Part shown: in pieces, positions 16,601 to 21,983 of the stretch
How the letters are laid out: each line of letters starts with the position of its first letter
Numbering within the stretch: the first letter of the stretch is position 1
Source: Flavobacteriales bacterium
GTDB taxonomy: Bacteria > Bacteroidota > Bacteroidia > Flavobacteriales > Flavobacteriaceae
Direction of reading: 5' to 3'
NCBI GenBank assembly: GCA_027061855.1
Contig: JAMOVT010000070.1
Coordinates: 1-35,321, forward strand
DNA length: 35,321 nucleotides
Made by a program: the position numbers and the translations under genes
The notes under the pieces: model-generated
Seen by the model: the letters and a program-made list of their open reading frames with translations, nothing else
What the model was told of the DNA's origin: nothing
Database searches by the model: none

Positions 16601-16757
16601 GCTTGATGACCGATGACCGGTGCCGGATGATATTTGCTTCCGGATTGCACAGGTCTCTGTTATTCTTTTTATACTATTAATAATTTACGCTTGATGACCG
16701 ATGACCGGTGCCGGATGATATTTGTTTTCGGATAGCACCAAGTTTCGGTTATTCTTT
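16601..16757 (+). repeat. Two direct repeats (period 88) with GATGACCGATGACCGG core
   Basis: Units begin at 16601 and 16689 with GCTTGATGACCGATGACCGG followed by TGCCGGATGATATTTG; the second runs up to the stop codon of the four-helix-bundle gene. The GATGACCGATGAC family reappears in reverse complement at 17274-17336 on the other side of that gene, so the two arrays bracket it as inverted repeats. Confidence 0.75.
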
Positions 16758-17120
16758 TTATTTCTTTAATGTATTTACAAATGCCAGCATCATATTCATC
16801 AATTTATATGATAGTAAATAATGCTTGTCAAAATCATTTTCATTTAAATAATTTCTTCTTTTGGCTTTATGTAAGCATGTAACTACTTCTGCCAATGAAC
16901 GTATGGAATATCCCATAAATTTTCTTTGCTCAGGATTTGATTGAAAAATGGAACCTTCTGCAATATTCAATGCAATACTATCGGATGCTCTTCTCAATTG
17001 TGATGATAGATTAAATTTTTCTTTTTCAGGAAAAGTATCGGCTAGCGCATACATATCTTCCCCAAAATCCATAGCCTCTTGCCAAATTCTTAATTTTTCA
17101 AATTTAAATTTATTTTCCAT
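16758..17120 (-). CDS. Four-helix-bundle protein of the 23S rRNA intervening-sequence (S23/IVP) family, copy 1
   Basis: The 120-residue protein has the family hallmarks FEKLRIWQEAMDFGEDMY, LSSQLRRASDSIALNIAEGS, KFMGYSIRSLAEVVTCLHKAKR and a helical end. The family was first seen as an ORF in 23S rRNA intervening sequences and is distantly related to the Avd accessory protein of diversity-generating retroelements; no molecular function is established. It lies between the NuoD-like and NuoI-like genes of the operon, where no such gene belongs, with inverted repeat arrays on both sides. It is about 60 percent identical by eye to copy 2 at 20307. No reverse transcriptase or transposase is near. 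Confidence 0.9.
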   Translation of the reverse strand: MENKFKFEKLRIWQEAMDFGEDMYALADTFPEKEKFNLSSQLRRASDSIALNIAEGSIFQSNPEQRKFMGYSIRSLAEVVTCLHKAKRRNYLNENDFDKHYLLSYKLMNMMLAFVNTLKK

Positions 17121-17199
17121 ATCAAAAAACTTTAAAAGCCTAATTTCAATCTAATGTATCCAATACTTATATCTGCTATCGTGCATTTATTTTTTTAGA

Positions 17200-17336
17200 T
17201 TATTCGGTAAAAGATTGCCACCTCGTTCATGCCTTACTCCTCACAATGACATTCAACACCCCATATTTCTACAACACCTGACATCATTCATCCAGCATCC
17301 AACACCAGTCATCGGTCATCTAACATCCTGCATCAT
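17200..17336 (-). repeat. Intergenic repeats upstream of four-helix-bundle copy 1
   Basis: 17211-17255 resembles a common Bacteroidota repeat (minus strand: AATGTCATTGTGAGGAGTAAG, shortened here to TGTCATTGTGAGGAG, ending GGTGGCAATCTT). 17274-17336 is a tandem array of GATGNNNG words, densest as GATGACCGATGACTGGTG, ending at the stop codon of the NuoD-like gene. Confidence 0.5.
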
Positions 17337-18445
17337 CTTTCAATCTCCGGCGGACAAACTCCCAATGAATTCAAAATAAACGAAACATCGGCAATATTTT
17401 GTCCGGGTAATATTTTTTCCAATACTTTTACACCATGCGTATAAGCCGCTCCTTTTAAGTGAACTCTTCGAGGCTTGTTGCTTCCATCGCTTATTACATA
17501 AAAACCTATTTCACCTCGTACACTCTCGGTTTTTACCCAGGCTTCACCGGGAGGCAGTTTCCATTTCATCGGATTAGGAATTCGGTTGTAATAACTTCCT
17601 CCCGGTAAATTATCTAAGGCCTGTCTGATAATGCTTATAGACTGCTTTATTTCATCTCTTCGAACCAAGGCTCTTGCCCATACATCTCCTCCTTCATAAG
17701 TAGGAACAATAAAATCCATATCGGCATAAGCTTCATAAGGTTCATCTATGCGCACATCGTGTTTGATTCCGGTTCCTCTTAAAGGGGCTCCTACCACTCC
17801 CCATTCAATTGCTTTATCCTTGGGAATAATGCCGACTCCTTGAGCCCGTTTTTGAAAAACGGCATTATCAAATAAAAGCTTATTATAATCGTCCAATCGC
17901 TTTTCAAGATAGTCCATGGTTTTATAGGCTTTATCCACCCAGCCCTCGGGCAAATCACGCCTTACTCCACCGGGCCACATATACATATGATAAATTCGTG
18001 CACCGGTTAAGTCTTCAAATAGATCCAAAATATAGTTTCTGTCTCCCACACTCCATTGCCCCAAAGTATAAAGCCCGGCAGACCCCGACTGACCGCCATA
18101 CCATAATAAAAAAGACTGAATACGGGCCAATTCGGCTACTATAGTACGGATATACTTCCCTCGCGGAGGCACTTCTCTTCCTTCAATCGCTTCTACAGCT
18201 CGCGCAAAAGTCAGTTCCATGGGATCGGGTTCGGGAACACAAAACCGGCACATCAAAGTAAAAGATTGAAGCCAGTTACGGCGTTCCACCAATTTTTCAA
18301 AGGCACGATGTAAGTAACCCACATGGGTTTCGGCACTTGTTACAATATCACCTTTTACTTTAAGCTTAATCATCATATTACCGGTTATCCCGGGATGCTG
18401 AGGGCCCAAATATAAAGTGGTTTCTTTTTCTCTATTTATGTTCAT
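17333..18445 (-). CDS. NuoD/MbxL/MbsL-like large subunit ([NiFe]-hydrogenase-derived, 49-kDa family)
   Basis: The 370-residue protein belongs to the complex I 49-kDa/group 4 [NiFe] hydrogenase large-subunit family: it opens LYLGPQHPGITG and has ETHVGYLHRAFEKL and AELARIQSFLLWYGGQ. It keeps the N-terminal CxxC of a [NiFe] site, LMCRFCV (Cys66, Cys69), but the C-terminal DPCxxC is replaced by GVCPPEIER (Cys364, Glu367). Thus one of the four metal ligands is lost and the Glu is as in NuoD. The remaining His after the first CxxC is also not in its usual place. It is neither a standard hydrogenase nor a standard NuoD; the MBX/MBS class fits best. It follows the NuoC-like gene after a 300-base repeat leader. 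Confidence 0.9.
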   Translation of the reverse strand: MNINREKETTLYLGPQHPGITGNMMIKLKVKGDIVTSAETHVGYLHRAFEKLVERRNWLQSFTLMCRFCVPEPDPMELTFARAVEAIEGREVPPRGKYIRTIVAELARIQSFLLWYGGQSGSAGLYTLGQWSVGDRNYILDLFEDLTGARIYHMYMWPGGVRRDLPEGWVDKAYKTMDYLEKRLDDYNKLLFDNAVFQKRAQGVGIIPKDKAIEWGVVGAPLRGTGIKHDVRIDEPYEAYADMDFIVPTYEGGDVWARALVRRDEIKQSISIIRQALDNLPGGSYYNRIPNPMKWKLPPGEAWVKTESVRGEIGFYVISDGSNKPRRVHLKGAAYTHGVKVLEKILPGQNIADVSFILNSLGVCPPEIER

Positions 18446-18745
18446 TTTTTATTAGTTGTCTGTTGATTGTTGTCTGTTGTCAGTTGTTTGTTGTCAGTTA
18501 ATTGTTGTCTGTTTATTTGTTATCTGTTGTCTGTTGTTTGTTGTCAGTTTTCTGTTGTCTGTTATCTGTTAATAGTCTCTGTTTTATTTTTCTTTAATTA
18601 CATTTTAGGGCGGCAATGCCTACTTCTCGATACAATTCCGTCTCCAAGATAGTTGAGGATCGGGACCACTCGAAGTGAAATTGCTCTATACTTATCAATT
18701 CATCCAATTTCTCATATCCATCATCCGGCATCTAACATCTCTCAT
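18446..18745 (-). repeat. Repeat leader between the NuoC-like and NuoD-like genes
   Basis: Read in the direction of transcription the spacer has a GATGTTAGATGCCGGATGATGG array right after the NuoC-like stop, a degenerate hairpin-family member at 18621-18677 (GAGTGGTCCCGATCC ... GTATCGAGAAG), and an A/C-rich array of AACTGACAAC/AACAGACAAC words at 18451-18591 that ends a few bases before the ATG. This is the same order of modules as in the hypB and hypE leaders. No gene is visible. Confidence 0.7.
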
Positions 18746-19300
18746 TTAATCCCTCGAATATTTTTTAGCAAAATCCGGCAATTCTTCTCCCGTACGTTTC
18801 ATCAATTCCTCTCTTACATCTCTTGCATTTTCACGGCCCGGACGTTTTTGATAGGTTTTTTCCGCATAAGCAGCCGTATCAAAATCTTTACGCATGGGCG
18901 GAATTTCTTGCCAGTCTTCCAAAATAAATTCTTTGGCACCCACCAATCCCGGAAATTCAATTCCGAACATTTCTCTCATTTCTCTTTCATAGGTATTGGC
19001 TTGATCCCAAATGGTATCTATATTTTCCATTACCGGATTGGATCTGTCAATTCGCGTATGCACCAACACGGTAATTTTATTTTCCGGATCCCAAACTATA
19101 TAAACCAATTCAAATTCGTTATCTTCAATCCAATCCACACAGGAAATATGATTTAAATGTATAAACCCCAACTGCGTTTTCAGATATAACAATACGCTCG
19201 ATACAAGATTTTTATCTACATCTACTCGTAGCTGATTCTCGTTTTTTTGCTTGGCTTTGAGAGTAAAGGTTTGATTAATTTTTTGAATAATATTGTTCAT
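18746..19300 (-). CDS. NuoC/MbxK-like 30-kDa subunit
   Basis: This 184-residue protein is a complex I 30-kDa family member. Its signature is NTYEREMREMFGIEFPG near residues 107-123, matching the ERE-x-x-D/E-MFGI motif. It ends with the usual region around LEDWQEIPPMRKDF and a Pro/Arg-rich tail that reaches over the NuoB subunit. It contains no cofactor motifs. NuoC and NuoD are separate genes here, as in MBX/MBS and not fused as in E. coli. It starts 168 bases after the NuoB-like gene. Confidence 0.92.
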   Translation of the reverse strand: MNNIIQKINQTFTLKAKQKNENQLRVDVDKNLVSSVLLYLKTQLGFIHLNHISCVDWIEDNEFELVYIVWDPENKITVLVHTRIDRSNPVMENIDTIWDQANTYEREMREMFGIEFPGLVGAKEFILEDWQEIPPMRKDFDTAAYAEKTYQKRPGRENARDVREELMKRTGEELPDFAKKYSRD

Positions 19301-19353
19301 GTTTTAGTTTTTATATATACCATTAAGGCATTAAGAAACATTCAGTTTTTTTA

Positions 19354-19436
19354 TTGTCATTTCGAATGAACTTGTGAGTGAGAAATCTGTTACAAATAAA
19401 AGATTCCTCGTCGCTACGCTTTCCTCGGAATGACAA
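19354..19436 (-). repeat. Palindromic-ended intergenic repeat (TTGTCATT...AATGACAA)
   Basis: Ends TTGTCATTTCG (19354-19364) and CGGAATGACAA (19426-19436) are inverted repeats with one mismatch. Inside are AATCTGTTACAAATAAAAGATT and an internal CCTCG/CGAGG pairing, in short pieces. Elements of this kind are common between genes in Bacteroidota. Just beyond, toward the NuoB-like stop, is the array GATGCCGGATGACCGATG. Confidence 0.6.
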
Positions 19437-19468
19437 ACATCGGTCATCCGGCATCAAGAAACCGATAT

Positions 19469-20122
19469 CTACCAATTATACTCATCCGGAAAATTCCAAT
19501 TTTTTATTACTTTTTGTTGGTTTTCACGATACCAATCCAGATTTTTTCTATAACATTCTCCATTGCCTGCATTCCCATTTTGTATTAATTCTTGCAATTT
19601 TACAAATCCTTTAATCACACTTTCGGGGCGAGGCATACAACCCGCGATATAAACATCCACAGGCAAGTATCTATCCAGCGCATTTATGGTATTATAACTG
19701 TCAAAATACATTCCGCCGTTTATGGTACAGGAACCGAATGCAATCACATATTTGGGATCTTGCATTTGTTCATATACACGAATTACCCTTTTAAGTGTTT
19801 TGGTAGATAAATAGCCGGTAATCAATAGCACATCCGCTTGTCTGGGAGTCGCTGCACCGCGAATACCAAATCGCTCGGCATCATAACGGGAGGTCATGGT
19901 AGCAGGGATTTCAATCGCGCCACAACCTGTTCCGTAGGCCAAAACAAACAAGGAATGCTTACGGGCAAAATCCAGAATGTATCGCACCATTTTTTGGGTT
20001 TCCTTGTCATTCACCCTACCGGCAGAAGAACATCTCGGAGAAAAGTCAATTTGTGCCTGGCGAATTTCTTCTTCGGAGGGAATTCCAATGGTTTTAATTT
20101 TAGTATTTGGATTTTTTGTCAT
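19469..20122 (-). CDS. NuoB/MbxJ/MbsJ-like subunit with three-cysteine proximal cluster site
   Basis: The 217-residue protein is the small (PSST/NuoB) subunit that carries the proximal [4Fe-4S] cluster. Ligand cysteines seen are Cys67 (YGTGCGAIEIPA), Cys132 (AFGSCTINGG) and Cys162 (AGCMPRPESV). The tandem CC of NuoB (CCxxE) is CG here, so only three conserved ligands remain. This fits the site-differentiated cluster described for Pyrococcus MBS; complex I and MBH have four. Cys31 in the N-terminal extension and Cys190 in the tail are extra and could in principle contribute. It lies 184 bases after four-helix-bundle copy 2, with a 47-base tandem repeat in its leader. Confidence 0.9.
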   Translation of the reverse strand: MTKNPNTKIKTIGIPSEEEIRQAQIDFSPRCSSAGRVNDKETQKMVRYILDFARKHSLFVLAYGTGCGAIEIPATMTSRYDAERFGIRGAATPRQADVLLITGYLSTKTLKRVIRVYEQMQDPKYVIAFGSCTINGGMYFDSYNTINALDRYLPVDVYIAGCMPRPESVIKGFVKLQELIQNGNAGNGECYRKNLDWYRENQQKVIKNWNFPDEYNW

Positions 20123-20137
20123 TTTTTTTTATTATAA

Positions 20138-20267
20138 GTCGGAAGTCGGTAGTCCGAAGTCCGAAGTTTTTCCTTTTATTGTGAATCGGAAGTCGGTAGT
20201 CCGAAGTCCGAAGTTTTTCTTTTTATTGTGAATCGGAAGTCGGTAGTCCGAAGTCCGAAGTTTTTTT
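20138..20267 (-). repeat. 47-base tandem repeat (2.7 copies) upstream of the NuoB-like gene
   Basis: Units start at 20138, 20185 and 20232, with period 47. On the plus strand each has TCGGAAGTCGGTAGTCCGAA then GTCCGAAGTTTTT and a TTTTATTGTGA tail. Units 1 and 2 are almost identical; the third is partial. TCGGA/TCCGA within a unit can form a small hairpin. The GAAGTCCG family faces the ACTTCCG array at 20721-20826 across the four-helix-bundle gene. Confidence 0.85.
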
Positions 20268-20306
20268 ATTTTGTTATACTATTGGAAACCGAAAGGCTCC
20301 CAGAAT

Positions 20307-20666
20307 TTAATTTATTTTATTTTTAAAAGCAATCATCATATTCATCAAATCATAAGATTCGTCATAAAAGCGTTTAAAGGTTGATTCATTAATATATTTT
20401 CTTCTCTTTGCTTTATACAAACAAGTTACAACTTCTGCCAAAGAGCGTATAGAATAAGACATAAATCTTTTAAATTCAGGATTAGTTTGCCCTATTGCTC
20501 CTTCTGATATATTTAACGCAATAGAATCAACTGCCCGACGTAATTGAGATGATAAATTATATAACTCAAAATCCGGAAAAGCATAAGCCATCTGATTAAT
20601 CTCTTCGCCAAAATCCATTGACTTTTGCCAAATCCTTAAATCTTCAAACTTAAATTTCTTTTTCAT
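20307..20666 (-). CDS. Four-helix-bundle protein of the 23S rRNA intervening-sequence (S23/IVP) family, copy 2
   Basis: This 119-residue paralogue of the gene at 16758 has FEDLRIWQKSMDFGEEIN, LSSQLRRAVDSIALNISEGA and FMSYSIRSLAEVVTCLYKAK. The most conserved part, the central SSQLRRA-DSIALNI and SIRSLAEVVTCL helices, is nearly the same in both copies. It interrupts the MBX-like operon between the NuoH-like and NuoB-like genes. The reading frame is intact, so the gene is probably expressed from the operon transcript. Function is unknown. Confidence 0.9.
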   Translation of the reverse strand: MKKKFKFEDLRIWQKSMDFGEEINQMAYAFPDFELYNLSSQLRRAVDSIALNISEGAIGQTNPEFKRFMSYSIRSLAEVVTCLYKAKRRKYINESTFKRFYDESYDLMNMMIAFKNKIN

Positions 20667-20720
20667 CTATTCTTTATATTTATAATTTAATTATTAAAAA
20701 AATTACTTTCAAAATCAAAC

Positions 20721-20826
20721 ATCCATCTTCCGACTTCTAACTTCTAACTTCTAACTTCTAACTTCCGTCTTCCGACTTCAAACTTCCGTCTTCCGACTTC
20801 AAACTTCAAACTTCAAACTTCAAATC
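20721..20826 (+). repeat. ACTTCNNACTTC tandem array between NuoH-like stop and four-helix-bundle copy 2
   Basis: A run of 7-base words (ACTTCTA, ACTTCCG, TCTTCCG, ACTTCAA), about 15 copies, with homogenised neighbours: four TAACTTC in a row, then alternating CCG words, then four AAACTTC. Its 3' end merges into the last codons of the NuoH-like gene (stop at 20828). Confidence 0.75.
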
Positions 20827-20827
20827 C

Positions 20828-21787
20828 CTAACTTCCAACCGGATGCAATACCGCCCAAATTACTGCCAATATTCCGAAAAATGTAGGCCATTTCCAAAAA
20901 AACCGGATAGCTTGCTCCGTTCTGAAACGCGGGCTCACTAAGCCTATAAATACAGGAATCATATACAACAAAAAGGTTTTTAAAAGCAATTCTCCCAGTC
21001 CGATCAAAGTTCCGGCCAAACCGCTCATATGTACATTTCCTGCTCCTCCTAAAAATATGTCGACAATTAAGACTAATTTGATAAAAGCAAACACAGATCC
21101 TCCCGTCATCATGGTTCCCAGATATTTTCCTCCGAATTCGGACACAGGTCCGGATGCCAATTCTGCCGGAGCTCCTACAATATCAAAAGGCGAATAGCGA
21201 AACATTCCCAAAGAAGACATGAGAGCTGCTAAAAAGGCAAACGGGTTATCCAAAATAATCCATCTTCCCGTTTGGTATTGATAATTCATTAAATCTTGCA
21301 ACGAAGTGGTATGAAATTGGATCATAATCGCAACAAGGGATAATACAAAAGGAATTTCATAACCCACCATTAAACTCAATCCACGAGTTACCCCGATAGC
21401 CGAATTGGGATTTCCGGATTGCCCTGCTCCCAATGCCATTCCCAAACTTCCGAAGACCATCATATACAAGATAAAAATCAAATCTCCTTTAAAAGTAAGA
21501 TTATCAAACCATAGTCCGTTGTGCAAAATGGGAATAAACATCAAAACAGTCATGGCTGCAATAATAATCCACATAGGAGCCATATGTCCCATGAAACCGT
21601 GAGCAATATTGGTTTGTTTTCCTTGCAATTTCATCAGATCGATAAAGTTCTGATATACCGGAGGTCCTACCCTGTTTTGAACGCGAGCGGTAATTTTGCG
21701 ACGCAATCCCCCGTAAAACATTCCAACGGTAAAAGCCAAAATCGCCGTTAAAAAAGCTCCGAAAATTTTTAATCCTATTCCTTCCAT
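20828..21787 (-). CDS. NuoH/MbxM-like quinone-site-family membrane subunit
   Basis: The 319-residue protein is a complex I subunit 1/NuoH homologue with about eight membrane helices. The early loop RRKITARVQNRVGPPVYQNF is the conserved GPxxxG-like connection to NuoB/NuoD. Other family words are MVFGSLGMALGAGQSGNPNS, RGLSLMVGYEIPFVLSL, and RYSPFDIVGAPAELASGPVSEFGG with acidic residues lining the E-channel. NCBI-type names would be HyfC/EchB/MbxM; the protein links the catalytic arm to the pumps. The last residues (PVGS) are encoded within the ACTTC array that follows, so the C-terminus may have been changed by repeat insertion. Leader: an A/C-rich array at 21791-21966. Confidence 0.93.
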   Translation of the reverse strand: MEGIGLKIFGAFLTAILAFTVGMFYGGLRRKITARVQNRVGPPVYQNFIDLMKLQGKQTNIAHGFMGHMAPMWIIIAAMTVLMFIPILHNGLWFDNLTFKGDLIFILYMMVFGSLGMALGAGQSGNPNSAIGVTRGLSLMVGYEIPFVLSLVAIMIQFHTTSLQDLMNYQYQTGRWIILDNPFAFLAALMSSLGMFRYSPFDIVGAPAELASGPVSEFGGKYLGTMMTGGSVFAFIKLVLIVDIFLGGAGNVHMSGLAGTLIGLGELLLKTFLLYMIPVFIGLVSPRFRTEQAIRFFWKWPTFFGILAVIWAVLHPVGS

Positions 21788-21790
21788 TTT

Positions 21791-21966
21791 TTGTTGTCTA
21801 TTGATAGTTATTAGTTGTTTGTTGTCTGTTGTCTGTTATTAGTTATCTGTTATTAGTTATCTGTTATTAGTTGTCAGTTTTCTGTTGGCTGTTGGCTGTT
21901 GTCTGTTGTCTGTTATCTGTTGTCTGTTGTTAGTTTTCTGTTGTCTGTTGGCTGTTGTTTGTTTCT
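21791..21966 (-). repeat. A/C-rich AACAGACAAC tandem array before the NuoH-like gene
   Basis: On the coding (minus) strand the leader is a run of AACAGACAAC, AACTAATAAC and AACAGATAAC words that ends about 4 bases before the ATG. The threefold AACAGATAACTAAT stretch near 21838-21870 is the most regular part. It has the same strand sense relative to the next gene as the arrays before hypB, hypE and the NuoD-like gene. Confidence 0.75.
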
Positions 21967-21983
21967 ATTTCTCGTCTTTTAAC

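Larger units (their letters stand above)
16601..17336. mobile_element. Putative insertion element: four-helix-bundle gene between inverted GATGACCG arrays
   Basis: The left array (16601-16757) reads GATGACCGATGACCGGTG and then CCGGATGA on the plus strand. The right array (17274-17336) reads GATGACCGATGACTGGTG and then TTGGATGCTGGATGA on the minus strand. They are therefore inverted relative to each other around the gene, and the right array abuts the NuoD-like stop. Similarity to rRNA intervening sequences (ORF between terminal inverted repeats) is suggestive; mobility is inference and no target duplication is evident. Confidence 0.35.
20138..20826. mobile_element. Putative insertion element: four-helix-bundle gene between inverted GAAGTCCG/CGGACTTC arrays
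   Basis: The left array is GAAGTCGG/GAAGTCCG on the plus strand (20138-20267) and the right array is CTTCCGACTTCTAACTTC on the plus strand (20721-20826); they are complementary families in inverted orientation around the gene at 20307-20666. The right array abuts the NuoH-like stop codon. The arrangement copies that at 16601-17336 with a different repeat word. Mobility is inference; no target duplication is evident. Confidence 0.35.

Noticed and set aside
17333-18445. Functional group 4 energy-converting [NiFe] hydrogenase
   Set aside because: The C-terminal DPCxxC is replaced by CPPE and there is no cleavable C-terminal peptide, so a normal NiFe site cannot be built.
18449-18652. Plus-strand reading frame over the repeats upstream of the NuoD-like gene
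   Set aside because: Its translation is a low-complexity Cys/Leu/Val/Ser-rich product of the TGTTGTCTGT repeats and has no start context or homologue; it reflects the repeat only.
20138-20267. 47-base tandem repeat as a CRISPR array
   Set aside because: The whole 47-base unit is repeated, with no variable spacers.
16758-20666. Diversity-generating retroelement, based on the Avd-like four-helix-bundle proteins
   Set aside because: No reverse transcriptase and no template/variable repeat pair with adenine-specific differences was found in the window.
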